From Rahnella inusitata (GTDB taxonomy: Bacteria > Pseudomonadota > Gammaproteobacteria > Enterobacterales > Enterobacteriaceae), in the NCBI RefSeq assembly GCF_003263515.1, contig NZ_JYDE01000007.1, positions 151,307-215,306 on the forward strand: a stretch of DNA of 64,000 bases, given 5' to 3'. This document shows, in pieces, positions 32,029-41,409 of the stretch. The number at the start of each line of letters is the position of its first letter. Within the stretch, counting starts at the first letter, position 1. A program made the translations under genes and the position numbers. The notes under the pieces are model-generated. The model was not told where the DNA came from and ran no database searches. It saw only the letters and a list, made by a program, of their open reading frames with translations.

Positions 32029-32672
32029 TAATTAATTGGTTATTAGCCGAAAGTAGCAAAATACTGCTTTCGGTTTACTGATGTAATCCTCTCTTTACCT
32101 CCGTATTTTTAGTAATTTCTCCGACACCTTCCTTGCTCTTCTCCTCGTTCCCCTCGAATAAAAAAAAGCAGACATGATCCCTTCAAGAACTTGTGTTGTG
32201 GAGGAGAAGTGACTTCATGAATTCTAAAGGACACTAAAAGACAGAGTAAATCTGTAACTTGTACCTTACTGATAGATAATGAGAATGAGAGCTATAAATA
32301 TAACCAACAAAATGACATGCAAGGTAATATCCTTTTTAAAGAATAAGTTGGACTTTTAATTAGCATGTGAAAATAACTTTTCATGCTTTGGGTAAATCTT
32401 TAAGGCAATTGTATTATTATGTTTAACTTTCTGATTTCTATAGTTTATTTTTATTTAAAATATAATTTAATATTGAATGAAGAGAATGAATTTTTAATAG
32501 TTTTTTTGTATGTATTTTACTTGTAAATAAGTCAAAGTTATGAATTTAAAATAGTGTTGCTATATTAAAAATAGCTATCTATAATGCGGCCAATAAATCG
32601 GATAGCCTATTTATGAATTGAAAAGATTTCTAATCTGACAAATGTCAGGGAGCCGTCACGGATGGGGTTAGT
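32029..32672. other. AT-rich non-coding left flank of the pilus island
   Basis: 644 bp without a gene. After about 100 bp the base composition shifts abruptly to very AT-rich with long A/T tracts, unlike the cys operon. It holds one good promoter near its end (32557-32585). No integrase fragment, tRNA or long direct repeat is visible. Such DNA is a typical H-NS target; that is inference. Confidence 0.6.
32557..32585 (+). promoter_or_regulatory. Sigma-70 promoter upstream of the island's lipoprotein gene
   Basis: TTGCTA and a perfect TATAAT are separated by exactly 17 bases, about 85 bp before the ATG at 32673. Confidence 0.65.
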
Positions 32673-33029
32673 ATGAATAAGAGATACTCATTATTGGCAT
32701 TGTGTCTAATGGTTTTCGCCTCTGTAGGTTGCAGCAATAAAATGCTGCCCGTACAGGAACAGGCTCAGCCAGGACGTGAAGCATGTAATAAAGAATTTGT
32801 AGCTTTAGGTAAGCTTGATCCAAATGCTTATGCATTATATGCAAAACAATTTGCTGAAATTAACAAATCCTATGCCACCTTTAAAGCGCAAGGGGATAAA
32901 GTTAATAAAGATGCAAAAGAAGTACTTGGACTTGAAATTGACACCAAGCTTCAACTTATTTGCGCAAGAGTGAAAAGCTCTGCATTTAAGAATATGAAGA
33001 AACGGTCAGTTGAATTAAACGCTCTATAA
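32673..33029 (+). CDS. Small lipoprotein of unknown function at the start of the pilus island
   Basis: 118 residues. A signal peptide with lipobox SVGC puts the lipidated Cys at about residue 20. The rest is helical and Lys-rich with two further cysteines (REACNKEF, LICARVK) and no recognised domain. It is encoded in AT-rich DNA with its own promoter, 390 bp before the major pilin gene, in the same direction. It could serve the secretin (pilotin-like) or be independent cargo; neither is shown. Confidence 0.75.
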   Translation: MNKRYSLLALCLMVFASVGCSNKMLPVQEQAQPGREACNKEFVALGKLDPNAYALYAKQFAEINKSYATFKAQGDKVNKDAKEVLGLEIDTKLQLICARVKSSAFKNMKKRSVELNAL

Positions 33030-33420
33030 AATAGAGTGTTATGTGAAAAGAAGTAATTTCAATAAAATAAATTGTGGTGGTTTATTCGTTTTTTATCATC
33101 CTGTTTTATTGTAATGCTTGTGTGTAACTCTCTTGTAGTTGAGTTGGATTCATCTATAAATATATTGTCATTTTCCCACGCGATTCAGGTTGCAGGGTAG
33201 GTGAAGTATTATTTTGTACGAAAGTTGTTAGTGTTGTTAGTCTGGACGCCTAGAGCTTATTCATTAAATAAGACAGGTAAGCATTTAATCTCTCTCCTAA
33301 TGATTATTAGCAGGTAGGGTAAATGCTGGGTGGATTCCTTTAGGAATTGCTTACTGATATTTAATTGGAAATGCAACGGGCAATAATCTCTATTAAATCT
33401 TTTAAATTATGGAAAATATA
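33030..33420. other. Intergenic region upstream of the major pilin gene
   Basis: 390 bp without a gene. It holds one plausible promoter (33133-33160) and presumably the pilus operon control region. No cofS/toxT-type regulator gene is present. Confidence 0.5.
33133..33160 (+). promoter_or_regulatory. Possible promoter of the pilus operon
   Basis: TTGTAG and TATAAA separated by 16 bases, about 260 bp before the pilin start. A long leader would result. The match is moderate, and AT-rich DNA gives chance matches. Confidence 0.35.
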
Positions 33421-34146
33421 ATGAACAAATTTGTTAACAAAATGAAATCCAAGGCAAATAAGACTCTTGCCATGAAAAAACAACGTGGTATGAGCTTGCT
33501 GGAAGTTATCATTGTATTGGGCATCATCGGTACCATGGCAGCTGCAGTGGTTATCTTGGCTCAGCGTGCATTCTCAAGTCAGGATATCACCGACCTGGTA
33601 GATAACACCAACTCCGTGCGTGTTGCCGCTGGTAATGCTTATCACGACACTGGTATCTATCCAAGTGAAGCAGCAACTGCATTGAACCTGACCCCTGCAA
33701 ATATGAATGAATCGAAAGGTGATACGGCGCCAATGGCTGCTACATTGGTTCAGTTGGGTCAAGTTAGTGTAAGTGAAATCAAAAATGGTATTTCAGGCGA
33801 TTTCTTCACAATGAAAGGCGTGAAGGTAACTGGAGATGCAGCAGAGAATTCAACAAAAGGCTTCATTCTTGATGTTAACGGCCTTGACGCTGGTGAATGT
33901 CGTAGCCTGCTGACTCAGCTGGGCAACCAATGGGATTATGTAGAAGTTGCAACTGCTGCAGCAGGTGCTGATCCAACTGCCCCAGACACTTTAGATGGCG
34001 CAGTTGTAATTACTGCTGCGGGTGGTGGCCCAGTTGGTGTTATGAGAAGCCTGGCAAGTGAAGGTGCTGTAGCAATTACAGCGAGCTCCGCTGCTCAAGC
34101 TTGTAGTGAAAACTCTGATAATGCCATTATTTTAGGCAGCAAGTAA
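33421..34146 (+). CDS. Major type IVb pilin, CofA/LngA/TcpA-like
   Basis: 241 residues from the ATG at 33421 (GGA seven bases upstream; an ATG at 33409 has no ribosome site). A 23-residue basic leader ends KKQRG, followed by mature MSLLEVIIVLGIIGT: cleavage after Gly and an N-terminal Met are type IVb traits, and the Glu at position 5 is kept. LAQRAF and the following helix resemble CofA, LngA and TcpA. Two cysteines (GECRSLL, AQACSEN) near the C-terminus should form the D-region disulfide. Mature length is 218. First gene of the cof-like operon; the downstream hairpin should make it the most abundant product. Confidence 0.93.
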   Translation: MNKFVNKMKSKANKTLAMKKQRGMSLLEVIIVLGIIGTMAAAVVILAQRAFSSQDITDLVDNTNSVRVAAGNAYHDTGIYPSEAATALNLTPANMNESKGDTAPMAATLVQLGQVSVSEIKNGISGDFFTMKGVKVTGDAAENSTKGFILDVNGLDAGECRSLLTQLGNQWDYVEVATAAAGADPTAPDTLDGAVVITAAGGGPVGVMRSLASEGAVAITASSAAQACSENSDNAIILGSK

Positions 34147-34155
34147 GTGTTATAT

Positions 34156-34177
34156 CCCCCTCCCATACGGGAGGGGG
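34156..34177 (+). terminator. Stem-loop between major and minor pilin genes
   Basis: CCCCCTCCC (34156-34164) pairs perfectly with GGGAGGGGG (34169-34177) around ATAC, ten bases past the pilin stop. No long U-run follows, so read-through is expected. tcpA and cofA operons also have a stem-loop here that gives high pilin and lower downstream expression. Confidence 0.7.
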
Positions 34178-34206
34178 CTCAAACTTTGTCTAAAGGTAGA
34201 TATCAG

Positions 34207-35835
34207 GTGCGAAAGGGAAATTCTGGTTTTTCACTTCTGGAAGTAATAATCGTTTTGGCATTGATCGGCATGATGTTAGTGATGTTAGCCAATTATAAAA
34301 AGAAACAAATTGACGAAGCCGGACGACAGATAACAGCAAATGCAATAGTTCAGGAAATGTATGGTTTCTTAAAGTTTGTTAATGAAGATGAAGTTGCGAT
34401 GGATAATTCCGCTAAGCCATTAACTAACCCACTCTATACCAAAGATAAAAGCAATATTGATTCATACAAAGATGTTTATTATAAACGTGTGAGCAATACA
34501 GGATTACTGGATTCTTTATCAACGACTGACTATTTATCCTGGAAAGGAACTGACTCAAAACGTAAGTATTTTACCCGTAAGGGCTGTGATGGTAGCAGCG
34601 CGGATCCAACTCAAGGACAAGTTGATCGAACATTTGAGCAAGATTACATCCGTTGTGAGTTACCTCAAATTGCTGTCAATGGCAATATGAAGTTTGATCG
34701 TGTCGATTTAGTGGGCAGTGCGACTGAAAGTCTTGCGATTGAGCGTGTAGATTTTATTGTAAGATTTGTACCAGATGCGAAATCTGAGTACTTATTTTTT
34801 GAGAATTACAAACCCGCTTTTGATCAGGCTTTGACAAACTATAAAATAAGTTATAAGCAAGCCGCATTATTGCGTCGCACCAAAGGGGCGACGGATAAAG
34901 ATTGGAAAATTATCCTGACAAATAAATCGGGAACTGACGCTGCTATTGATTTTGGAACTGTGGCTAGCCACACCAGCGATCTGACTAATTCGCAAAACTA
35001 TGACTATGCGATTCGATTTAGTTTTGAAACCGGGATTGGAAAATACGCAAAATCTGATGGTTCTACGGGTGTGGACAAGATGTGTTGGAATATGAATACC
35101 CGTATGACAGGACCATGCATAGAAGCGAACAATGCGGATCGCCTGCAGATTTACAGTGGCACAGGGAGCACAACGAATAAACCGGGTTTATGTTGGGATT
35201 CAAATGAAGGTAAAAGTCTGCCCTGCTTGGCTGTTTCTGAAGGGGATAGTACAGGCGTAAATGGTGATGATCAAACCATGCATCTGACCACTGAGAAAGA
35301 TAATAAGACGGTTACCGGCACATTAATGGCCAACATTATTGTGGAAAATACAGGAAATGTAGACAGTGACGGTTCTCCAGAATTACTGACTGTACCTGTC
35401 ATTGAATATCGTGCATTTGGTAATGATTATGATTCTGCTAAAAAAGATACTGACTATACCGGAAATGTCGACAGTGAAAGTGGAACAATGAAGGTCAATG
35501 TACAAAAATGCCCGGTTGCGCCTGGTGGTAGAGAAATGTATCCACGACTGGTTGCTGCTATCTCTTCGGTTGCTGCTGATGCCGGTACAGATAGTGATGG
35601 TGGTAAAAGTGAAAGTGATTTTTCCAATCAGGCAAAAAATAGAACGGAATTGGGTGTTGTTGGCCGTCTGGCCGGTGTTGCACTCCAGGTTAACTTAAAT
35701 GGTGATGCGACTAGCTGGACTGTCAGTGCTACGTCCGCTATTTACGATAATACCTCAGGTGATGGTATTAATCTTATTAACTCCAAATCAGTGTCGGTTG
35801 TTCTGACTTCTTGGTGCAGTACGATAAAGCAGTGA
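34207..35835 (+). CDS. Minor pilin, CofB/LngB-like
   Basis: 542 residues from a GTG at 34207, giving the short leader MRKGNSG before FSLLEVIIVLALIGM, like the short leader of TcpB; AAAGG lies upstream. The TTG at 34186 and GTG at 34147 are alternatives, but the latter lies before the hairpin. After the pilin helix comes a large Gly/Asp/Thr-rich extracellular part with at least eight cysteines, including two matching 12-residue loops C-W-[ND]-x-N-x5-P-C. CofB forms the pilus-tip trimer, starts assembly and holds the secreted CofJ; a similar role is inferred. Confidence 0.85.
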   Translation: MRKGNSGFSLLEVIIVLALIGMMLVMLANYKKKQIDEAGRQITANAIVQEMYGFLKFVNEDEVAMDNSAKPLTNPLYTKDKSNIDSYKDVYYKRVSNTGLLDSLSTTDYLSWKGTDSKRKYFTRKGCDGSSADPTQGQVDRTFEQDYIRCELPQIAVNGNMKFDRVDLVGSATESLAIERVDFIVRFVPDAKSEYLFFENYKPAFDQALTNYKISYKQAALLRRTKGATDKDWKIILTNKSGTDAAIDFGTVASHTSDLTNSQNYDYAIRFSFETGIGKYAKSDGSTGVDKMCWNMNTRMTGPCIEANNADRLQIYSGTGSTTNKPGLCWDSNEGKSLPCLAVSEGDSTGVNGDDQTMHLTTEKDNKTVTGTLMANIIVENTGNVDSDGSPELLTVPVIEYRAFGNDYDSAKKDTDYTGNVDSESGTMKVNVQKCPVAPGGREMYPRLVAAISSVAADAGTDSDGGKSESDFSNQAKNRTELGVVGRLAGVALQVNLNGDATSWTVSATSAIYDNTSGDGINLINSKSVSVVLTSWCSTIKQ

Positions 35836-35904
35836 CCATAAATCAAGTTAGTAACAACTGAAATAACTCAGTTTTAAACAGGAATTTAAAAACTAGGAAT
35901 ATTT

Positions 35905-36489
35905 ATGAGCAAAAGGGACGCAAAAATAATACAAAAAGCGATAGGTTACTGTCTGCTATTTCTATCAGTGCCAACTCTAGCAACTGAAGGCGGTTTCACC
36001 GAAGCGCAGAGTCGCGACCCCTTTAGCGAAAGCCGTAGCACGAGCGATCGTTCGGAATATCCTTCCGTACTGACAGAACCTGATTTTGAGTCGAGTGTGA
36101 ATAATATCGTTGCATCGCCTAAACCAACTGTACCAAGTGCTTCACCGAAAAAAGTTACAGAGTTAAAAACGCCAGTACGGCCTGTAGCTTCATCTGCACT
36201 GAATACACAAAAATATGCGATGGTGGCACCTACATACCCCACTCGAGCTCTTGTGTTACATGAGAATGTTTTATTAAGCCAGGCGTTAAACCAATGGGCA
36301 AAAGACTCTGGGTATAAAATGCTTTGGAATAGTAATAAAGACTACATGATTTATAGCACTATTACCTATACGGGAGCAACTACAGATGATGTTCTCGGTG
36401 ATTTAGGTAAATTATTCTCTTCCGAGAATTATGGTTTAGTTATAAAACTTTACCAAAAGAATAAAGTGCTACTGGTTGATGAACAATAA
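35905..36489 (+). CDS. TcpQ/CofC-like pilus assembly protein
   Basis: 194 residues. A signal peptide ends near PTLA, followed by a Ser/Pro-rich linker and a C-terminal TcpQ domain (about 110-190) with LLSQALNQWAKDSGYKMLW and ITYTGATTDDVLGDL. TcpQ-type periplasmic proteins bind and stabilise the secretin in the outer membrane. The secretin gene follows after 23 bp. Confidence 0.8.
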   Translation: MSKRDAKIIQKAIGYCLLFLSVPTLATEGGFTEAQSRDPFSESRSTSDRSEYPSVLTEPDFESSVNNIVASPKPTVPSASPKKVTELKTPVRPVASSALNTQKYAMVAPTYPTRALVLHENVLLSQALNQWAKDSGYKMLWNSNKDYMIYSTITYTGATTDDVLGDLGKLFSSENYGLVIKLYQKNKVLLVDEQ

Positions 36490-36512
36490 TATGCGATTTT
36501 TATGGAATACTT

Positions 36513-37991
36513 ATGAAAACTAAAATTGGAGTCTACTCACTGCTCTTCATCTTGCAGGGCTGCACGACGATTGACCAAAAATATAATCCAGATACGTTAA
36601 CTGATTCTAAAGATGGTAAGGTCACGACCACGGATGATGTAAAAACGCGACCATACCAGAAATTTGATACTGCGTTCCTGGGTAAAAAAGTAGACTATAA
36701 CGCCAAAACTCAGGAGTTATTGGCGAAAAAAGTGAATATTCAATCCTATGAGCAAATGGATTTGAATATGCTGATGAACGCAGTCTCTGAACAGACGGGG
36801 ATCAGTTTCAGACTTAATTACGCGGCGCCAGGAACCGGAACAGCGAAAGTTGATGCCACCAATGACCCAAGTAAAGATACGCGCAGCGTCAACTTCAATG
36901 GTAATTTTGAAGAGTTTATGCGCTATATTTCTGCGCTTTATGACATTAGTGCGACGCTTGATGATAACAATGTCTTAAAACTCGACCTGTACAGTTCATA
37001 CATTATTAAGATGGACTTCTATGGTGAAGACACCAAATCAGAGTCTAGTTTAGATATTGCGGGTAATGCATCTACATCCAGCGGTGGATTGAAAGGTAAG
37101 TCAGAAACTAAGTTTGACTCATCCTACTGGGATGATGTCGATGATATGGCGCAAAAATACATTTCAAGTGGTGTATATACAATCTTCAAAGATGCTTCCA
37201 TTTTAACATTCTCTGGGCGTCCTTCAGAATATAATGCACTCAATGATGTGTTAAAGAAATATCAAGTTGATAATAATAAACAATTTGTCGTTACCTACAA
37301 AATTTATACACTCGACAAATCGAAAATGAAAGAACTTGGTGCTGGTGCGACAATGCAGTACAAAAATGGTGGCACAACATTCAACGTTGATAGCAATAAA
37401 ATATTGAGCAATATGGAGGGTGGAATGTCGTTTGGCCGCAATTTCTATGCGGGCTCTGGCCATACCTTGAATGTAAGTGCTCAGATGAATGCATTATACG
37501 AACTTACAGGTAACAAAGTTATTCAAAGTGGATCTTTTGTCACTCGGAATGGAACGCCTATACCATTAAATATGACTCAGACGCAACACTATGTCTCAGG
37601 GCGTACTAAAACAACTAATGATCTGACTTCAACCGAAGACACTTCAGTTGAAACTTCCGAGTTAGTGACGGGTACCAGTTTTATCATTACGCCACGTGTA
37701 CAAACCGATGGCCGTATTGAGGTAACGAGTGGTTTTACCAAGCGCTATTTAAATGAAATACAAACTTTTGATTCGGTGCAATTGCCTAAAACAACCACGA
37801 CTGAAATGTATAATACAACAATGGTATCTGCGGGTACTATGTTAATGGTTGGTAAGTATGAGGCACAAGAGTCATCTGATGGTCATAGTTATTTAATGCT
37901 CGGTGCCGATGCAACGAATAGTGAATCAAATGTGACGGTAGTTACTGTGGTTGGCATTGATTATTACCGGGCTCCTACTTCAGCTAGGTGA
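36513..37991 (+). CDS. Outer-membrane secretin lipoprotein, PilN/TcpC/CofD-like
   Basis: 492 residues. A lipoprotein signal with lipobox LQGC puts the lipidated Cys at about 17. N-terminal periplasmic domain (LMNAVSEQTGISFRLNY), middle domains, then the C-terminal secretin pore: ETSELVTGTSFIITPRVQ and the later VSAGTMLMVGKYE. It forms the multimeric gate through which the pilus leaves the cell. Lipidated secretins are typical of type IVb (Tcp, Bfp, R64) systems. Confidence 0.9.
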   Translation: MKTKIGVYSLLFILQGCTTIDQKYNPDTLTDSKDGKVTTTDDVKTRPYQKFDTAFLGKKVDYNAKTQELLAKKVNIQSYEQMDLNMLMNAVSEQTGISFRLNYAAPGTGTAKVDATNDPSKDTRSVNFNGNFEEFMRYISALYDISATLDDNNVLKLDLYSSYIIKMDFYGEDTKSESSLDIAGNASTSSGGLKGKSETKFDSSYWDDVDDMAQKYISSGVYTIFKDASILTFSGRPSEYNALNDVLKKYQVDNNKQFVVTYKIYTLDKSKMKELGAGATMQYKNGGTTFNVDSNKILSNMEGGMSFGRNFYAGSGHTLNVSAQMNALYELTGNKVIQSGSFVTRNGTPIPLNMTQTQHYVSGRTKTTNDLTSTEDTSVETSELVTGTSFIITPRVQTDGRIEVTSGFTKRYLNEIQTFDSVQLPKTTTTEMYNTTMVSAGTMLMVGKYEAQESSDGHSYLMLGADATNSESNVTVVTVVGIDYYRAPTSAR

Positions 37992-37996
37992 TTCTT

Positions 37997-38548
37997 ATGA
38001 TTAATTATCTTTATGAGCATAATGTCATTACAGGCTTGATTTGGGAGCCGGAAAATACAGAAGGAAATAGCAGGAATTATCAACTGTGGCTAAACAAGGT
38101 GCGTCGTACTCACAGTCAACTTGTCTACACCACTTCTGATGGTGGATTGCTTAAAGGATATTCTGAGAAGAAATTGGCTGAATTAGAACCTTTTGCGATC
38201 CATGTCAGGAGTGAATTTGGTGATGGTATATATTACTTTACTGCTTCCAAAGAAGTTGATGATGTATATTTTCTTGTCGTCAACGAAGATAGAATCGTGA
38301 GTGGCAGTGATAGAATAGTTAAAAAAGAGTTCTTTGATGCTTTGATGCATGACTTTTCTGAAGGAGCTCTTTCTCATTTGAGTGTTAGGGAGTTGCAACG
38401 TCCCTGGATAGAGCATATTTCATCTTTATGCGAACAGCGACAAGTTATTATTAAGCGTAAACAAAAGTTATTTATAATAGGTGTCGCCGCTGTCGGGGTA
38501 TTCTTGCTGGCACTGATGGCGGTGCTGCTTAACATGATGCTATCTTAG
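37997..38548 (+). CDS. Pilus assembly protein, CofE/TcpR position
   Basis: 183 residues from the ATG at 37997, with AGGTGA six bases upstream; a GTG at 37988 overlaps the secretin stop. A soluble, actin-like-length N-terminal part (about 1-150) is followed by one C-terminal membrane helix (about 155-180). No catalytic motif is seen. Its place between secretin and the next assembly gene matches cofE. It is likely an inner-membrane assembly factor. Confidence 0.65.
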   Translation: MINYLYEHNVITGLIWEPENTEGNSRNYQLWLNKVRRTHSQLVYTTSDGGLLKGYSEKKLAELEPFAIHVRSEFGDGIYYFTASKEVDDVYFLVVNEDRIVSGSDRIVKKEFFDALMHDFSEGALSHLSVRELQRPWIEHISSLCEQRQVIIKRKQKLFIIGVAAVGVFLLALMAVLLNMMLS

Positions 38549-38555
38549 GTGATTT

Positions 38556-39377
38556 ATGAACAAGGGATTGTATTTTTGGAAGGGTGGTCTCACTCCCAAT
38601 AAAAGACAATGGATAATACTGACTATTATAGTTGCGATTGTTCTTGCGTCAGTTTCCGGATGGTATTACATGGTTTATGTACCTCATAAAAAACATGAGG
38701 AAGAAGTCCTAAGGAAAAAAAATGAATTACAACAGAATGTTAAGACAGTAAATAGCTTTTATGAAGAGCAATTAAAAGGCGGAAGTATCGAACGTTTTAA
38801 TTTGCTGCTCAATGAGATTTACAAAAGCCGTACGCTCTTAGCTATGACCGGATATGATGAAAAAGTCATAACGTGCAAAAATAATAGTTGTAACTTTAAT
38901 TATGAGATATTGAAATCACACGTTTTCAATGTGCAGAAGAAAAATTTCTGGGGCAAAGATTACTCGGCCAGTTTTTCTAATAAAGGGATTAATTTTTCAG
39001 GAATCCCGGCTAAGTTAGAGAGTAATAGTATATTAGACAGCTATAAAAGAGGCAAAGATGTATCTATAGCTGATTGTGGGGAATTGTTAAGTTATATTTA
39101 CGCTTTTAACTCAATTAATGATAAGTCCGATCAGTTGGTTATTGCTAAAGCTCCTGCATCATCAGTACTTGATGTTGAGGAGAAAATAAAAGGCAATAAT
39201 AAATATTATGGGTTGCTTTTTGGTACCTGGTCTATGAAGGCTAAAAATGACGTTATACATGTCATGAGCATTTTTCAACGTCAGGCATTAAAAAACAGCT
39301 TTATTGTTAAAGGTATTGAGCTTAAATCTAAAGCATTGAATATTTCAGGAGGTTTTGTATGCAAAAGTGGAAAATAG
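38556..39377 (+). CDS. Pilus assembly protein, CofF/TcpD position
   Basis: 273 residues with one N-terminal membrane helix at about 18-40, then a coiled-coil (HKKHEEEVLRKKNELQQN) and a periplasmic domain with four cysteines (ITCKNNSCNF, IADCGEL, GFVCKSGK). This is the architecture of PilO/TcpD alignment-complex proteins. It overlaps the next gene by 19 bp. Confidence 0.65.
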   Translation: MNKGLYFWKGGLTPNKRQWIILTIIVAIVLASVSGWYYMVYVPHKKHEEEVLRKKNELQQNVKTVNSFYEEQLKGGSIERFNLLLNEIYKSRTLLAMTGYDEKVITCKNNSCNFNYEILKSHVFNVQKKNFWGKDYSASFSNKGINFSGIPAKLESNSILDSYKRGKDVSIADCGELLSYIYAFNSINDKSDQLVIAKAPASSVLDVEEKIKGNNKYYGLLFGTWSMKAKNDVIHVMSIFQRQALKNSFIVKGIELKSKALNISGGFVCKSGK

Positions 39378-39886
39378 TTTTATGGACATTACTGGTTTTA
39401 GGCATTACCTCATCTGAAGTGTATGCAGCAGATACGAAGCCCTCAGACAGTACGGCTGCAAAGAATAATACCCAATCCGATGCTCTTCCTGCACCAGTGC
39501 AAGATCATATGATTGAGATGATGCAGGATGATTTTACGTTTGAAAATCAAAAGCGTGCATTATCTAATGAATTGGAGCTTGAAAAGATCCGCAGTGAAAT
39601 CCAAAAAGCGAAAGGGATCACTGAGGTAGCTCCGGTCGTTGAGACTTCAGCCAACAATACTGATGCTAATGAAGGTACCCCTGACGAAGGTAAAATGATT
39701 GAAGAAATGCCTTTGCCTAAAGTTTTACTTGTTTCTGATATTGGTGGAGTGTCTCGAGTGGCAATATCCTCTAATAATGTAGTGAAATTAGTTAAAATAA
39801 ATGAAAAATTCTCAATGGATGGGCATAACTTTATAGTTTTCAATGCTGGTCATAATATGCCTACGATTAAGGAAGTCACCCCGTGA
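39359..39886 (+). CDS. Periplasmic PilP/CofG-like pilus protein
   Basis: 175 residues; a signal peptide ends at SSEVYA. A coiled segment (about 60-90, QKRALSNELELEKIRSEIQK) is like IncI1 PilP, and a small C-terminal beta domain (about 120-170, KVLLVSDIGGVSRVA) resembles the PilP/GspC homology domain that links inner-membrane parts to the secretin. GGAGG precedes the ATG. It overlaps the ATPase gene by four bases. Confidence 0.7.
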   Translation: MQKWKIVLWTLLVLGITSSEVYAADTKPSDSTAAKNNTQSDALPAPVQDHMIEMMQDDFTFENQKRALSNELELEKIRSEIQKAKGITEVAPVVETSANNTDANEGTPDEGKMIEEMPLPKVLLVSDIGGVSRVAISSNNVVKLVKINEKFSMDGHNFIVFNAGHNMPTIKEVTP

Positions 39887-41409
39887 TTCTGGATTTTCTT
39901 TATCTGACAAGCGACTCCGTTATGGCGGGGGAGTGGCGTTTTGTTGAGTATGAAGAAGATTTGATTACCGGGTCTTTTGATGATAGAGAATATTTACTGA
40001 CTGTTAAATCATTATCCGACAATCTTCTAACACTCGATAGTGATATTTCTAGGCTGAATTCATTCTACAGTTGTGATATCTGTGGGATTGCTATCATATC
40101 AGAAGCTGATTATTACCGCGTGCTTGAGCAAGCGTCTGTTAATAAGAGGAAGTTAAATCTCGCTGATAACAGTGATATTCAAAATGCATTGGAAAGCATT
40201 TTACTTAGTGCTGTTAATATGGGTGCCAGTGACCTGCATATTACCCGTAATGATAATATTGCTCAAATAGAGTTACGTGTTAATGGTGTATTGAGTACCT
40301 TTATGCAAATGAAGGCAGATAAGTGTGATGAACTTGTATTTGTATTATATAACGTTGAAGCTAGTACTAAAGATACCACCTGGAATCGTGCTATCCCCCA
40401 GAGTGCTAACATATTATATACGTTAGGTAATAACAACTATCGCTTCCGTTATGCACATTTCCCAATTTTTGGTGAGACGGCGGGTTGTTATCACGCAGTA
40501 TTGCGTGTTATTCGTTCAGGAATACAGAAAGCGGCTATCGCCAGTCTGGATAAATTAGGTGTTTCAGATGATGAATTATCCGATCTGAAAAAAATATTAA
40601 GTAACCCTTATGGGGCTTATATTATTGCAGGTACCACGGGTTCCGGTAAGTCAACAACGCTAAAAAACTTAATGGAGTGGTTGCAAATCAACCGTTATGA
40701 CGACAAGGGTTGTTTCCTGACGGTTGAGGATCCCGTGGAGTATCAAATATATGGTGCGAAGCAAAGTTCGGTGTTGAATGCTGAAGGAGGTGGTTTCCAT
40801 TTAGCTATTAAATCAGCACTGCGCCGTGACCCTGATGTGCTGATGGTGGGGGAAATACGCGACAATATTTCTGCCAATGCTTTGGCTGGCGCTGTAGAGA
40901 GTGGTCACTACTGCTTTACAACTGTTCACGCCGGTAACATTGTCTCACTTTTGCAGCGTTTATCTGCTTTGGGTATTACCAGTGATAAATTATCAACACC
41001 AGGATTTGTTGCAGGATTGCAGTGTCAGAAATTGATTCCCGTGCTTTGTAATAAATGCAAAATCAGTAAAGAGATAACCATATTAGGAAAAAGTTTCTCA
41101 GTATTTACCCGCCACAATTTGGGATGCTCAAATTGTAAGGATACGGGTATTGCTGGCCGTCAGTTGGTATTGGAATATATGCGCCCAGGGTATGAAGAAC
41201 TTGAGGCTATTTCAAAGCAAGAATGGTTGCGTGTATATACTATTTGGCGTGCTAAGAGAAAGTTGATGCCGTCTCTCTCTGAAGGATTTGAAATAAAGGA
41301 GAAGGTCATGGCTAAAGTTTTAGCAGGGCAAGTATGCTCATCATGGTTTGATATGGAATTCGGTGTTTTGGAAAATGAAGCACTGGAGGTGATCCTTGAG
41401 AAAATTTAG
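39883..41409 (+). CDS. Type IV pilus assembly ATPase, PilQ/TcpT/CofH-like (GspE family)
   Basis: 508 residues; a cytoplasmic hexameric motor that powers pilin addition. Walker A AGTTGSGKSTTLKNL, Asp box VEDPVEYQI, Walker B DPDVLMVGEIRDN and His box TTVHAGN are all intact. A zinc-binding pair of CxxC motifs (CNKCK, CSNCK) lies about residues 385-420. No separate PilT-type retraction ATPase is encoded, as in Tcp and Cof systems. Confidence 0.95.
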   Translation: MILDFLYLTSDSVMAGEWRFVEYEEDLITGSFDDREYLLTVKSLSDNLLTLDSDISRLNSFYSCDICGIAIISEADYYRVLEQASVNKRKLNLADNSDIQNALESILLSAVNMGASDLHITRNDNIAQIELRVNGVLSTFMQMKADKCDELVFVLYNVEASTKDTTWNRAIPQSANILYTLGNNNYRFRYAHFPIFGETAGCYHAVLRVIRSGIQKAAIASLDKLGVSDDELSDLKKILSNPYGAYIIAGTTGSGKSTTLKNLMEWLQINRYDDKGCFLTVEDPVEYQIYGAKQSSVLNAEGGGFHLAIKSALRRDPDVLMVGEIRDNISANALAGAVESGHYCFTTVHAGNIVSLLQRLSALGITSDKLSTPGFVAGLQCQKLIPVLCNKCKISKEITILGKSFSVFTRHNLGCSNCKDTGIAGRQLVLEYMRPGYEELEAISKQEWLRVYTIWRAKRKLMPSLSEGFEIKEKVMAKVLAGQVCSSWFDMEFGVLENEALEVILEKI

